The notes: generated by a model from the sequence alone, not told the origin. Numbered from the stretch's first letter, positions 1 to 8,804 are shown. The stretch is 64,000 nt of DNA from Thermoanaerobaculum sp964488355 (GCA_964488355.1 CAZAUJ010000004.1:119554-183553), one strand, 5' to 3'. A program made the numbers and translations.

Positions 1-100
1 CCAAACCGGGGTGGCCGGGCGGGTAGAGACGCAACATCCGCCGGTAGGATTCCAAGTCGTTGAGCAAGGCCACCACCCGAGGTGCCAGGTGTTCGTGCAT
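1..100 (-). CDS. Partial hypothetical protein, N-terminus only
   Basis: Only about 33 N-terminal residues lie in the window; the gene runs off the left edge. The ATG (complement of 98-100) overlaps the radA stop codon as ATGA, so it is probably translationally coupled to radA and the last visible member of the dnaB-mla-radA operon. The visible peptide begins MHEHLAPRVVALLNDLES and contains an LYPPGHP motif. That motif recalls the N-terminus of some HD-GYP or HEAT-type regulatory proteins, but this is a weak impression and no function is assigned. Confidence 0.5.
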   Translation of the reverse strand, partial: MHEHLAPRVVALLNDLESYRRMLRLYPPGHPGL

Positions 101-1449
101 CACCGCTCGTCTCGGTGCCAGTGTAGCATGGCCAGCTCCTGGGCCAAGGCCTGCAGGTGAGGCACCTGAACCAACGCCAGCGGGGAGGGGCCTTCCAGGG
201 TGGCTTTGCCGCCTACAAACGCCTTTTGAAAGCCCAAGGCCTGCGCCTCGCGCAGACGGGCGTCTGCCCGGCTCACCGCCCGCACTTCGCCCAAAAGCCC
301 CACCTCGCCAAAGAACACCGCTTCGGCCGGCAAGGGCCGATCCTGGTAGGAAGAAAGCACCGCCGCCACCACTGCCAGGTCCGCCGCCGGCTCTTCCACC
401 TGCAGACCTCCCACCACGTTGACGAACACATCGCGGTCCACCAGGCGCAGGTTCAGGCGCTTTTCCATGACCGCCAAGAGCAAGCTGAGGCGGCTGGCCT
501 CAAACCCTTGCCCCACTCGCCGGGGATTCAAAAGCGGCGAGCGGGAAACCAGGGCTTGGACTTCCAGCAACAAAGGGGTTGAGCCTTCCACCACCACCGC
601 CACCGCCGAACCGGGGGCGCCGGCCAGGCGGTCGCCAAGCAGAGCCTGCGAGGGGTTGCGCACCTCGCGCAGCCCCTTTTCCCCCATGGCGAAAAGGCAA
701 AGCTCCAGCGCCGGCCCGAAGCGGTTCTTGGTGGCCCGCAGCAGGCGGTGGGCATGGCTGGTGGCGCCCGCAAACTCCAGCACCACATCCACCAGGTGCT
801 CGAGGGACTTGGGCCCGGCCACGGTGCCGTCCTTGGTCACGTGACCCACCAGCACCACCGGCGCCTGCCCCGCCTTGGCTGCTTCTGCTACGCGCGCCGC
901 CACCTCGCGTACCTGTGTGACGCTGCCGGGGATAGCGGGGAGGCCCTCGCAGCGCATGGCCTGCACCGAATCTAAAAGCAAGAGACGGGGCTTCAGGTTC
1001 TCGGCGGCCGCCAAGATGGCCTCCACCTTAGCCTCAGCCAAAAGCAGCAGGTTTTCCCCTTGACAGCCGAGCCGCTGGGCCCGCAGACCCACCTGCGCCA
1101 GGGACTCCTCCGCCGTGGCGTAAAGCACGGGTCCTTCCTGGCTCACCCGCTCGGCCAGCTGAAGCAAAAGCGTGGACTTGCCCACGCCTGGCTCACCCGC
1201 CAAGAGCACCAACGAGCCAGGCACCAGGCCCCCGCCCAGCACCCGGTCCAAACCTGGCAGGCCGGTGGCCAAGCGCGGCAGCTCGCCCAGCGAAAGCCCC
1301 TTCAGAGGCCGAGGCTCAGGTGGCGGGCTGGCTGCCTGCTGGGGCTTTTCTCTTTGCGGTTCGAAGGTGTTGAACGCGCCGCAGCTAGGGCAGCGTCCAA
1401 GCCACTTGCTGGCTTGCTGCCCGCAGCTGGTGCACACCCAAGCGGCCAT
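100..1449 (-). CDS. radA: DNA repair/recombination protein RadA (Sms)
   Basis: RadA is a RecA-like ATPase and branch-migration helicase that processes recombination intermediates. The 449-residue protein has the full family architecture. There is an N-terminal C4 zinc finger (CTSC near residue 6 and CPSC near residue 20) and a Walker A motif GEPGVGKST near residue 85. The RadA-specific KNRFG motif is followed by a C-terminal Lon-protease-like domain. Length matches the usual 450-460 residues. It lies 22 nt downstream of mlaD and overlaps the next gene, so it is probably in the same transcript as dnaB and mlaEFD. Start is ATG immediately before the zinc finger. Confidence 0.95.
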   Translation of the reverse strand: MAAWVCTSCGQQASKWLGRCPSCGAFNTFEPQREKPQQAASPPPEPRPLKGLSLGELPRLATGLPGLDRVLGGGLVPGSLVLLAGEPGVGKSTLLLQLAERVSQEGPVLYATAEESLAQVGLRAQRLGCQGENLLLLAEAKVEAILAAAENLKPRLLLLDSVQAMRCEGLPAIPGSVTQVREVAARVAEAAKAGQAPVVLVGHVTKDGTVAGPKSLEHLVDVVLEFAGATSHAHRLLRATKNRFGPALELCLFAMGEKGLREVRNPSQALLGDRLAGAPGSAVAVVVEGSTPLLLEVQALVSRSPLLNPRRVGQGFEASRLSLLLAVMEKRLNLRLVDRDVFVNVVGGLQVEEPAADLAVVAAVLSSYQDRPLPAEAVFFGEVGLLGEVRAVSRADARLREAQALGFQKAFVGGKATLEGPSPLALVQVPHLQALAQELAMLHWHRDER

Positions 1450-1471
1450 GGGGGAGGCTTTCCGCCCAAAC

Positions 1472-2947
1472 CTAACGCCCGCCCAGGGCGGCGGCCGTCC
1501 CCAGGAGGTACTTCAAGTCCTCATCGCGCCAGGTAACTCCTGCCCCCAATAACACCGAGGAGCGCGCGGACCAACGTGGTTCGTCCCAGCCGGCAAAGGC
1601 AAAGATATTGGGGGTCAAAAAGTAGCGACCTTCCAAGCGCAGGTGGGGGGGCTTGATTTGGCGATCGAAGTCGTAAGCTTCCAGGCTGAGCTTGAGCTTC
1701 CTTCCCAACAGCTCCTGATCCACGCCGAAGCCGCCTTCCGACTCGAACAGGCCTGCCCGCAGGGTAGTGCTGCCCAGGTGGTAGCCGATTTGCGCGTTGA
1801 TCGTGGCAGCATCGCTGACCTTCTGTTTTTCCTGCACATACGTTTCCTTGTGCCCGTCGGGAAAGGTGGTGGTGACCGTTTCCTGCACCGTGCGCAGGCG
1901 GCCGAAGGGAGAGTTCACCAGCTCCAAGCGGAAGAAGCGCTTTTCCGTGGTGTGCAGGTCGAAGCCGAAGGCGCTGCGGGAGTCATCCACCCCGGGCAGG
2001 CTCTCCGTGCGGATGCTCATGTCCAGTTGCCAACGCTCGGCCCGTCCTATAGTGTTCTTTAGGCTTTGCACCCCCGACTCCACCGCCTTCAGCGTGCTGT
2101 TGAGGTTGTCCACCGTTTCCTCATCGTTCACCAGCTTGCCGATGGTGCCCTCACCCTTGGCAATCTTGTTGGTGATGGCGTTGAGGTTATCTGCCGATAC
2201 GCGCAAGCGGGCAGAGAGGTCCTTCAGATTGGCAATGGTGTCGGAAACGTTACCCCGGTTTTCCGCCACCACCGCTTCTACCTGACCCGCCAGGCGGTTA
2301 AGCTTTTCCGCCAGGCGCGGCAGCTCGTCCCGCAGGGTGGCGGAAAAATCGCGAAAGTTGGCCAGTGTGGCATCCACGTTGGCGCGGTTGGCGGCCACCA
2401 GCTCCTTCACCTCCGCGGTGAGTTGGCGGATGTTCTCCAGGATCTCGTTGAGCTTGGCCGTGCCTTCCTCGCCCCCCAGGGAGCGCCGCAGGCTGGCGGT
2501 CACCTCTTTCACGTCCGCGCCGATGTCGGAGGCGGTTTTGAGCACCTGGTCGAAGGGTACCGGGCTTTGGCCGGGAAGCACTGTTCCTGGCGGCAAGGGC
2601 GGGGCATCGGCAGGGCCGGGGTAGAGCTCCACGTACTTGTCGCCCAAAAGGCCCAAGCTGGTGACTTCCGCCCAGGCACCCTGGTGCAAACGCACCTGCG
2701 GGTCCAGACTCAGGAGAACGCGCGCGCGGCTGCCAGCCAGCTCGATGCGTTCCACCAGGCCCACCCGCACGCCAGCAATGCGCACGGGGCTCTTCTCGTC
2801 CAAACCAGCGACCGAGGGGAACTCGGCCGGCACGCGCTGCCGCCCCGCCTTAGCTCCCAGGGGAATCTCCTCGATCTTGATGATGAACACCGCCAGGATG
2901 ATGAGCGCCACCAGCATGAAGGCGCCCACTTTGGCTTCCTGCGTCAT
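1472..2947 (-). CDS. mlaD: MlaD-like MCE protein with helical linker and beta-rich C-terminus
   Basis: This is the substrate-binding subunit of an MCE-type (Mla) ABC lipid transporter. Residues 8-24 form an N-terminal membrane anchor and about 37-112 form one MCE domain (PVRIAGVRVGLVERIEL, then LLGDKYVELYPG). Residues 131-300 are amphipathic helix-forming repeats (LKDLSARLRVSADNLNAI style). Residues 304-491 alternate polar and apolar residues in many short strands (LKLSLEAYDF, LRLEGRYFLTPNIFAFAGW), like an outer-membrane beta-barrel. E. coli MlaD is only about 180 residues, whereas this protein has 491. The layout matches the trans-envelope MlaD reported in Veillonella parvula. ATGA overlap with mlaF indicates coupled translation. 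Confidence 0.88.
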   Translation of the reverse strand: MTQEAKVGAFMLVALIILAVFIIKIEEIPLGAKAGRQRVPAEFPSVAGLDEKSPVRIAGVRVGLVERIELAGSRARVLLSLDPQVRLHQGAWAEVTSLGLLGDKYVELYPGPADAPPLPPGTVLPGQSPVPFDQVLKTASDIGADVKEVTASLRRSLGGEEGTAKLNEILENIRQLTAEVKELVAANRANVDATLANFRDFSATLRDELPRLAEKLNRLAGQVEAVVAENRGNVSDTIANLKDLSARLRVSADNLNAITNKIAKGEGTIGKLVNDEETVDNLNSTLKAVESGVQSLKNTIGRAERWQLDMSIRTESLPGVDDSRSAFGFDLHTTEKRFFRLELVNSPFGRLRTVQETVTTTFPDGHKETYVQEKQKVSDAATINAQIGYHLGSTTLRAGLFESEGGFGVDQELLGRKLKLSLEAYDFDRQIKPPHLRLEGRYFLTPNIFAFAGWDEPRWSARSSVLLGAGVTWRDEDLKYLLGTAAALGGR

Positions 2948-3723
2948 GCAACCTCCTCCTCCAGCGGCTGACCGGCGAGAAAGCTTTGCACGTAAGGGTC
3001 CGGCAGCTGGCGAAACTCCTGCGGGGGGGCTGCCGCCAGGATTTGCCCGTCCCGCAGCATGGCGATGCGATCGGCAATGCGAAAAGCCGAGTTCATGTCG
3101 TGCGTGATGGTGACCATAGTGACCGGCATCCGGTCGCGCATTTCGATGATCACCCGGTCAATGGCGGCAGCGGTTATCGGGTCCAGACCGGTGTTGGGCT
3201 CGTCAAACAGCAGGATCTCCGGTTGCAGGGCAATGGCGCGGGCAAAGCCCACCCGCCGCCGCATGCCACCCGAGAGCTCGGAAGGCATTTTCTGCTCAAT
3301 TTCCGAAAGGTGCACCAGGGCCAGGCAGTGGGCTACTCGCTCGGCGATTTCCTTCTCGCTCATGCGCGTGTGGCGACGCAAGGGGAAGGCAATGTTGTCG
3401 TAGACCGTCATGGAATCAAACAAGGCCCCTTCCTGGAAGGACATGCCAAACTTGCGACGCAGCACCAGGCAGCGCTCCGGTTCGGCACACGCTAAGTCCT
3501 CGCCGTTCACGATCACGTGGCCGCGGTCGGGTTGTATGAGGCCGATAAGGTGCTTGAGGAGCACGCTTTTTCCCGCACCGGAGCCGCCCACGATCACCAG
3601 CGATTCGCCCGGCCAAACCTCCAGGTTCACGCCGCGAAGCACCTGCTTGCCACCAAAGGATTTCCACAGGTCAAGGACGGCAATTTTTGGTGTTCGCCCT
3701 GCCGGTGGGTCCTTGGGTTGCAC
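2944..3723 (-). CDS. mlaF: Mla-type ABC transporter ATP-binding protein
   Basis: This is the cytoplasmic ATPase of the MCE lipid transporter. The 259 residues contain Walker A GGSGAGKS near residue 47, the ABC signature LSGGMRRRVGFARA, and Walker B ILLFDEPNTGLDP followed by the D-loop. The LSGGM signature and Q-loop context are typical of MlaF/Ttg2A proteins. The start is GTG (complement of 3721-3723) preceded by a purine-rich GGGGGCGAG. The gene sits between mlaE (9-nt gap) and mlaD (ATGA overlap), giving an mlaEFD order. No mlaB, mlaC or mlaA is adjacent. Confidence 0.93.
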   Translation of the reverse strand: MQPKDPPAGRTPKIAVLDLWKSFGGKQVLRGVNLEVWPGESLVIVGGSGAGKSVLLKHLIGLIQPDRGHVIVNGEDLACAEPERCLVLRRKFGMSFQEGALFDSMTVYDNIAFPLRRHTRMSEKEIAERVAHCLALVHLSEIEQKMPSELSGGMRRRVGFARAIALQPEILLFDEPNTGLDPITAAAIDRVIIEMRDRMPVTMVTITHDMNSAFRIADRIAMLRDGQILAAAPPQEFRQLPDPYVQSFLAGQPLEEEVA

Positions 3724-3732
3724 GCTCGCCCC

Positions 3733-4512
3733 CTAGAAGAGAATCTTGGTGAGAAAGAAGTCGGACAGCAGGATTACCAGGGAAGCCATGACCACGGCAG
3801 CGGTGGTGGACCGGCCCACCCCTTCCGCTCCGCCGGTGGTGAAGAAGCCCTTGGTACAGCCGGTCACCGCGAGGATTAGGCCGAACACGGCGGCTTTGAT
3901 AAGGCCTGAGAGCACGTCGTTGAGTTCCAGGAACTGGAAGGTCTTTTCCCAGTAGACCACGGGGTTCGAGCCCATCAGGCCCACCGCCACCGTGTAACCC
4001 CCCAGCACCCCGATGCCGTCGGCAAAAGCTACCAGAAAAGGCAGCATAACAGTCGCCGCACCCACCCGCGGCACCACCAGGAAGTGAATGGGTTCCACCG
4101 CCATGGCGTAGAGGGCATCGATTTGCTCGGTGACGCGCATGGTGCCCAGCTCAGCCGCAAAGGAGGAGCCGATGCGGCCGGCGATCATCAGCGCCGCCAG
4201 TACCGGCGCCAGCTCACGCGTGAGGGAAAGGGAAACCACCGAAGCCACGAAGCCCTCGGCGTGGAAGCGGGCAAACCCGCGGTAGGTTTGCAATGCCAGC
4301 ACCATGCCGGTAAAAAGAGCTGTGAGCCCCACCACCGGCAGGGAGTCCACACCCACCCGCACCATTTGCCGCACCCATTCGCGGCCGTCGAAAGGCTTGC
4401 GGAAGGCCCACACCATGGCGCTATGAAGGACGTAGAAAAAACGCCCAATTTCTTCAAAAACCCTCACCGCTTTGCGCCCAAGGGTGTCAAAAAGCAGGAT
4501 GAGCGGTCTCAT
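3733..4512 (-). CDS. mlaE: Mla-type ABC transporter permease
   Basis: This is the integral-membrane permease of the MCE lipid transporter (MlaE/YrbE, DUF140). The 259-residue protein starts MRPLILLFDTLGRK and has several hydrophobic segments. It carries the family motifs ALQTYRGFARFHAEG, SLTRELAPVLAALMIAGRIG and a region around ELGTMRVTEQIDAL. The reading frame stays open far upstream, but the extra N-terminal part is antisense-like low-quality sequence; the ATG at complement 4510-4512 fits family length. It overlaps the 3' end of dnaB by 26 nt, so it is very likely cotranscribed with it. Confidence 0.93.
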   Translation of the reverse strand: MRPLILLFDTLGRKAVRVFEEIGRFFYVLHSAMVWAFRKPFDGREWVRQMVRVGVDSLPVVGLTALFTGMVLALQTYRGFARFHAEGFVASVVSLSLTRELAPVLAALMIAGRIGSSFAAELGTMRVTEQIDALYAMAVEPIHFLVVPRVGAATVMLPFLVAFADGIGVLGGYTVAVGLMGSNPVVYWEKTFQFLELNDVLSGLIKAAVFGLILAVTGCTKGFFTTGGAEGVGRSTTAAVVMASLVILLSDFFLTKILF

Positions 4513-5896
4513 CGGCAAACTCTGGGTCCGAAAACAGAGTAAAGGGCTCCAGGTAAACGAGCGTAAACCGGTCGGTGGGACCGTTGCGTTGTTTGGCAAT
4601 GATAATTTCCGCTTTGCGCGCTTCCTCCTCGCTCTCTGCTTCCGTTTGCGGCACCGTCTTGCGGTGGATGAACAGCACCACATCCGCATCCTGCTCGATG
4701 CTGCCCGACTCCCGCAAATCGGAAAGCTGCGGGCGCTGGTCACCGCCCCGCCGCTCCGGTTGACGGGAAAGTTGTGAAAGCGCCAACACCGGCACCCCCA
4801 ACTGTTTGGCCACCATCTTCAACCCGCGGGAGATGGCCGAAACCTCCTGCGTGCGGTTTTCCGTCTTCATCCCCGAGCTCATCAGCTGCAGGTAGTCCAC
4901 CACCACCAGGTCCAGGCCGTGCTGCATCATCAGGCGGCGGGCCTTGCCCCGCATTTCCAGAATCGAAAGGGAGGCACCGTCGTCGATCCACAGGGGGGCG
5001 TCGGCTAGGTGGTCGGCAGCCAAAACCAGCCGATCCCAGTCGGTGGGGCCGCGTCCTGGCTTGAAGCTAATGCGGCCGCTGATGATCCGCTCCAAGCTCA
5101 CCTTGGCTTCCGCTGCCAGCAGCCGGCGCACCAGCGCCTGCGCCGACATTTCCAGGGAGAAGAACAACACCTTCTTTTTCAGTCGCAAGGTGGCATGGGC
5201 AGCAATGTTTAAAGCCATGGCGGTTTTGCCGACCCCCGGGCGGGCCGCCAGGATGATGAGCTCTTGGGGCTTCAACCCTGAGGTGAGCTCGTCCAGTCGG
5301 CGAAACCCGGTTTCCAGACCGATGAAGGGATGGGCCTCTTTCGCCACCCGCCCCAAATGGTCAAGCTCCTCGGCGGCCAGCTCGCCCACCAGGCGCGGCC
5401 CGCTTTGAATGGCCCGATCGGCCAGCTGCAGCACTAGGGTTTCCACCTTGTCCAGGATGTCCAGGGCTCGGCCGCCTTCCTGGCCTGCCTCCACCAGGAT
5501 GGAGCCGGAAACCTTCACCAGCTCCCGGCGAATTGCTTTTTCCCGCACGATTTCGGCGTAGTGCTCCACGCCCTCCGGGTCGGGAAGCTCTTGGGCCAGT
5601 TGCGCCACCACCGCGGGTCCGCCCACCTGTGCCAAGGTCCCAAGGCGCTCCAGCATGGCCACGGTGCTCACCACGGTGATGGCCATGCCCTCCGCCGCCA
5701 TGGCGGCGAAGGCGCGGAACAAAAGCTGGTGCGGCTCCAGGTAGAAGTCTTCCGGCTTGAGGATGTCCACCACCCGGTAAAAGCAGCTGCTGTCGTTGAG
5801 GATAGCCCCCAACACGGCGCGCTCCGCCGCCTCGCTGTAGGGCACGCGCAGGCTTTCGGCTGTGGGAGAGGGGGCCTGCGTCGCCAGCGCACACAT
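4487..5896 (-). CDS. dnaB: Replicative DNA helicase DnaB
   Basis: This is the hexameric 5'-3' helicase of the replication fork. The 469 residues start MCALATQAPSPTAESL, a short tail before the DnaB N-terminal domain (EAAERAVLGAILNDSS). The RecA-like C-terminal domain has Walker A ARPGVGKT, a FFSLEMSAQ segment, VVDYLQLM (Walker B) and the LSQLSRQPERR arginine-finger region. The frame stays open upstream of this ATG, but that extension is proline-rich and unlike DnaB. A TACGAT box lies 6 nt before the ATG, suggesting leaderless transcription. It appears to be the first gene of the operon continuing with mlaEFD and radA. Confidence 0.96.
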   Translation of the reverse strand: MCALATQAPSPTAESLRVPYSEAAERAVLGAILNDSSCFYRVVDILKPEDFYLEPHQLLFRAFAAMAAEGMAITVVSTVAMLERLGTLAQVGGPAVVAQLAQELPDPEGVEHYAEIVREKAIRRELVKVSGSILVEAGQEGGRALDILDKVETLVLQLADRAIQSGPRLVGELAAEELDHLGRVAKEAHPFIGLETGFRRLDELTSGLKPQELIILAARPGVGKTAMALNIAAHATLRLKKKVLFFSLEMSAQALVRRLLAAEAKVSLERIISGRISFKPGRGPTDWDRLVLAADHLADAPLWIDDGASLSILEMRGKARRLMMQHGLDLVVVDYLQLMSSGMKTENRTQEVSAISRGLKMVAKQLGVPVLALSQLSRQPERRGGDQRPQLSDLRESGSIEQDADVVLFIHRKTVPQTEAESEEEARKAEIIIAKQRNGPTDRFTLVYLEPFTLFSDPEFADETAHPAF

Positions 5897-5908
5897 GTTG
5901 TCATCGTA
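5897..5908 (-). promoter_or_regulatory. Putative -10 element for leaderless dnaB transcript
   Basis: TACGAT (complement of 5903-5908) is followed by six bases (GACAAC) and then the dnaB ATG. A transcript starting 6-7 nt after this box would begin at the start codon. No clear -35 is visible and no Shine-Dalgarno sequence precedes the ATG. Confidence 0.5.
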
Positions 5909-5949
5909 CCACCCTTCCTGGGCCTGCCGTGCCCCGGTTTTCCGCGCCC

Positions 5950-5961
5950 TAAAATAGACAG
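5950..5961 (+). promoter_or_regulatory. Putative -10 element for leaderless cysteine desulfurase transcript
   Basis: TAAAAT at 5950-5955 is followed by six bases (AGACAG) and the ATG at 5962. There is no Shine-Dalgarno sequence. With the dnaB box opposite it forms a compact 65-bp divergent promoter region between two apparently leaderless genes. Confidence 0.55.
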
Positions 5962-7095
5962 ATGAGGGCCTACCTGGACTACAACGCCACCACCCCGCCT
6001 TTCCCTGAGGTGTGGGAGCGGGTGGGGGCCCTGCACGGCCAGCTCCTGGGCAATCCCTCCAGTGCCCACGAGGAAGGCCGGCGGGCGCGGAGGCTTTTGG
6101 AGCGAGCCCGGACCCAGGTGGCGGAGCTGGTGGGGGCGGAGGCATCCGAGGTGGTGTTTACCAGCAGCGGCACCGAAGCCAACGCCGCTGCCCTCTGGGG
6201 CCTGGTGCGGGGGCTGGGGGGGCCAGCCGGCGTGCACATCCTCCTCAGCGCGGTGGAGCATCCTTCCCTGTTTGCTGCCGCCAAAGCCCTGGAGGGGCAG
6301 GGGGCGATGGTGGGGGTCTTGCCCGTGGATCGACAGGGCCGTTTGCAACCAGAAAGCTTAGCCGAGCTGCCGGAGCCCTGCGTGGTGTGCGTGCAGCTGG
6401 CGAACCAGGAAACGGGGGTTTTGCAGGAGGTGGCACAGGTGGCGGCCAGGGTGCGGCACCCGCGGCGGCGGTTCCATTGCGATGCGGTGCAAGGGGCGGG
6501 AAAAGTGCCGGTGAGTTTTGCCCATTGGGGGGCGGACACGCTCGCGCTATCGGGTCATAAGCTGGGCGGATTGGCTGGAGCGGGGGCGTTGGTGCTGCGC
6601 CGTGGGTTGGAGCTGCCTGCCCTGGTTCCGGGAGAGCAGGAAGGTCGCCGGCGAGGTGGCACGGAGCCCCTCGTGGCGGCGTGTGCCATGGGCTGGGCCT
6701 GTGAGCGTTTGCTGGCCCGCAGGGGCGAATGGCAGCGAGTGGCCCAGCTGCGCGATCAGCTGGAGGCGCGATTGCTGTCGCAGGGGCTGGTGGAGGATGT
6801 CTTTTCTCGCCAAGCTCCTCGGGTGCCTAACACCAGCTGTGTCGCTTTGCCCGCACCCCTTTCCGGCCAGGTCGCGGTGGCGGCTTTGGATTTGGCGGGA
6901 GTTGCGGTATCCTCAGGGCCGGCGTGTAGCTCGGGAGCGAGCCACGAGAGCGCGGTGGTAAGGGCCATGGGTTTCGGCGAACAGGCAATGAGGGTTATTC
7001 GGGTGTCGCTGGGATTGTCCACCAGCCAGGAGGAGGTGGAGTACTTCCTGCGTGCGTTGGCGCGGGTTTGCTCCAGGGAGGCAAGCCAAGCATGA
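5962..7095 (+). CDS. Cysteine desulfurase (NifS/IscS family)
   Basis: This PLP enzyme converts cysteine to alanine, leaving a persulfide sulfur for Fe-S clusters or tRNA thiolation. The 377 residues begin MRAYLDYNATTPP, typical of the family. The PLP-binding lysine is in LSGHKLGG and an SAVEHPS histidine segment precedes it. The C-terminal RGGTEP motif and the catalytic cysteine loop SGPACSSG are present. Its stop overlaps the next gene (ATGA). The nearby mnmA, which needs persulfide sulfur, suggests the desulfurase supplies tRNA 2-thiouridine synthesis, though a general Fe-S role is equally possible. Confidence 0.93.
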   Translation: MRAYLDYNATTPPFPEVWERVGALHGQLLGNPSSAHEEGRRARRLLERARTQVAELVGAEASEVVFTSSGTEANAAALWGLVRGLGGPAGVHILLSAVEHPSLFAAAKALEGQGAMVGVLPVDRQGRLQPESLAELPEPCVVCVQLANQETGVLQEVAQVAARVRHPRRRFHCDAVQGAGKVPVSFAHWGADTLALSGHKLGGLAGAGALVLRRGLELPALVPGEQEGRRRGGTEPLVAACAMGWACERLLARRGEWQRVAQLRDQLEARLLSQGLVEDVFSRQAPRVPNTSCVALPAPLSGQVAVAALDLAGVAVSSGPACSSGASHESAVVRAMGFGEQAMRVIRVSLGLSTSQEEVEYFLRALARVCSREASQA

Positions 7096-7700
7096 TCGTC
7101 CGGTGCCCCGCCTGCCAAACTAGCTACCAGTACGACGAGGCCCGTTTCGGCGAAGCCCGAGTCAAGCTGCTGAAGTGCGCCAAGTGCGCCAACGTGTTTG
7201 AGGTGCGCAGGCCTGAAGGGGTCGACGCCACCCAACGGATGCCGGACAGTTCGACGGCGAACGCGGGTGATGCGACCCATACCAAGGCCAAGGCGCCCGA
7301 CGAAACCACACGAGAAATTTATGTGCGGGCGCTAGGGGTCTCGCCAGAGGCAGAACTGCCCCAGCTGGCGCCCTTGCCGAAGGACAGGCGTTACTCCTTG
7401 GCGGTCATTCTCGGGGCTGACGCGGGCAAGGTGTTTCGCATCACCCAACCGCGCGTGGTGCTGGGCAGAGGCGCCGGTTGTGACATCCAGCTCACCGACA
7501 GCGAGGTGTCCCGGCGGCATGCCATGCTGGAAATTCGCGGGGATGAGGTGACCCTCAAGGACCTGGGCTCCACCAACGGCACCTTCGTGGACGGGGTGCG
7601 TGTGCAGGAGTCCAAGCTGGCCAGCCAGCAGGAGTTTTCCCTGGGCACCACCACCCTCATGCTCATCGTCACCGAGCAGCGGGATTCGGAAAGCATCTAA
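7092..7700 (+). CDS. Zinc-ribbon (MJ0042-type) and FHA domain protein
   Basis: The N-terminus MIVRCPACQTSYQYDE...LKCAKCANVFEV is an MJ0042-type zinc ribbon (two CxxC pairs within the first 37 residues). A low-complexity linker follows, then a C-terminal FHA domain (GRGAGCDIQL, SRRHAMLEI, LGSTNGTFVDG) that should bind phosphothreonine peptides. The 202-residue protein has no transmembrane segment and is presumably cytoplasmic. ATG 7092 overlaps the desulfurase stop, so translation is likely coupled; a longer in-frame start at 7068 is not needed. Its partner kinase is not in the window, and its link to sulfur transfer is unknown. Confidence 0.85.
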   Translation: MIVRCPACQTSYQYDEARFGEARVKLLKCAKCANVFEVRRPEGVDATQRMPDSSTANAGDATHTKAKAPDETTREIYVRALGVSPEAELPQLAPLPKDRRYSLAVILGADAGKVFRITQPRVVLGRGAGCDIQLTDSEVSRRHAMLEIRGDEVTLKDLGSTNGTFVDGVRVQESKLASQQEFSLGTTTLMLIVTEQRDSESI

Positions 7701-7716
7701 AAGCGTTTGCCAAAAG

Positions 7717-8787
7717 ATGCGTGTGCTGGTGGCCATGTCCGGCGGTGTCGACTCGGCCCTCGCTTGTGCCCTGATGGTGCGGGCAGGCTTCGAGGTGATA
7801 GGAGTGACCGTGCACTTGGTGGATCTGTCCGCTCAGGGTCTGGGCGTTTCTCGTTGCTGTTCCCTGGAGGACGTGGAGGGCGCGCGGGCGGTTTGCAGTC
7901 AGCTGGGAGTGCCCCACTACGTGTTCAACATGGAGGGCGTGTTCCGACGGGAAGTGCTGGACTTCTTTGTGGAGGGCTATTTGGCCGGTCGCACCCCATC
8001 CCCCTGTATTCGCTGTAACTCGCGGGTAAAGCTGGGCGAGCTCGTGCAGGTGGCGGACAGGCTGGGGGCGGAGTTGCTGGCCACCGGCCACTACGCGCGG
8101 CTGGTGCGTGACGAGCAAGGAACACCTCACTTGTGGCGGGCTCGAGACCGGGAAAAGGACCAGTCCTACTTTCTTTTCGACCTGAAACGCACCCACTTGG
8201 CCCGCCTTGAGTTTCCCCTAGGGGAGATGACCAAGGTGGAGGTTCGGGCGAAGGCGAGGGAGTTGGGCTTACCCAACGCTGCCAAGCCGGACAGCCAGGA
8301 GGTTTGTTTTGTTCCCCAGGGGAAGACCTACCTGGACGTGTTAGCTGTCCTGGCCCCCTCCCGCCTTCCCGGACCGGGCGAAATCGTGGACACGCTGGGA
8401 AGGGTGGTGGGCCGCCATCCGGGCTTCGTGGGCTTTACCGTTGGGCAGCGGCGCGGCTTGGGCGTGGCTGCTGGGCGCAGGCTCTACGTCACCGCGCTCG
8501 AGCCGGAAGCAAACCGCGTGGTGGTGGGGGAAGCGCACGACCTGCGGCGCCGGCACCTGGAGGTTCGGGAGGTGAACTGGCTGGTGCCAGCCCAGGCGAG
8601 CCTGGAGGCCTGGGTGCAGGTGCGCTCCCGACACCAGCCGCAGCAGGCTCGCCTGGAGGTGGAGGACGAACGCGTGTTGGTGCACTTTGCTGAGCCGGTT
8701 TTCGCCCCTGCGCCGGGTCAAGCGGCGGTGTTTTACCATGGGGAAGAGGTGTTGGGCGGTGGTTTCATCGCCGCGGCCTGGAATTAA
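7717..8787 (+). CDS. mnmA: tRNA-specific 2-thiouridylase MnmA
   Basis: MnmA makes 2-thiouridine at the wobble position of Lys, Glu and Gln tRNAs using persulfide sulfur. The 356-residue protein starts MRVLVAMSGGVDSALA, with the SGGVDS PP-loop for ATP. The first catalytic cysteine is in the PCIRCN segment and the second in PDSQEVCFVP, with the ATGHYARL motif between. The C-terminal beta-barrel tRNA-binding domain begins around HPGFVGFTVGQRRGL. The frame is open upstream, but ATG 7717 puts the PP-loop at the usual position. It lies 16 nt after the FHA gene and probably shares the desulfurase transcript. Confidence 0.96.
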   Translation: MRVLVAMSGGVDSALACALMVRAGFEVIGVTVHLVDLSAQGLGVSRCCSLEDVEGARAVCSQLGVPHYVFNMEGVFRREVLDFFVEGYLAGRTPSPCIRCNSRVKLGELVQVADRLGAELLATGHYARLVRDEQGTPHLWRARDREKDQSYFLFDLKRTHLARLEFPLGEMTKVEVRAKARELGLPNAAKPDSQEVCFVPQGKTYLDVLAVLAPSRLPGPGEIVDTLGRVVGRHPGFVGFTVGQRRGLGVAAGRRLYVTALEPEANRVVVGEAHDLRRRHLEVREVNWLVPAQASLEAWVQVRSRHQPQQARLEVEDERVLVHFAEPVFAPAPGQAAVFYHGEEVLGGGFIAAAWN

Positions 8788-8804
8788 AAGGCCAGCGGCC
8801 TACC

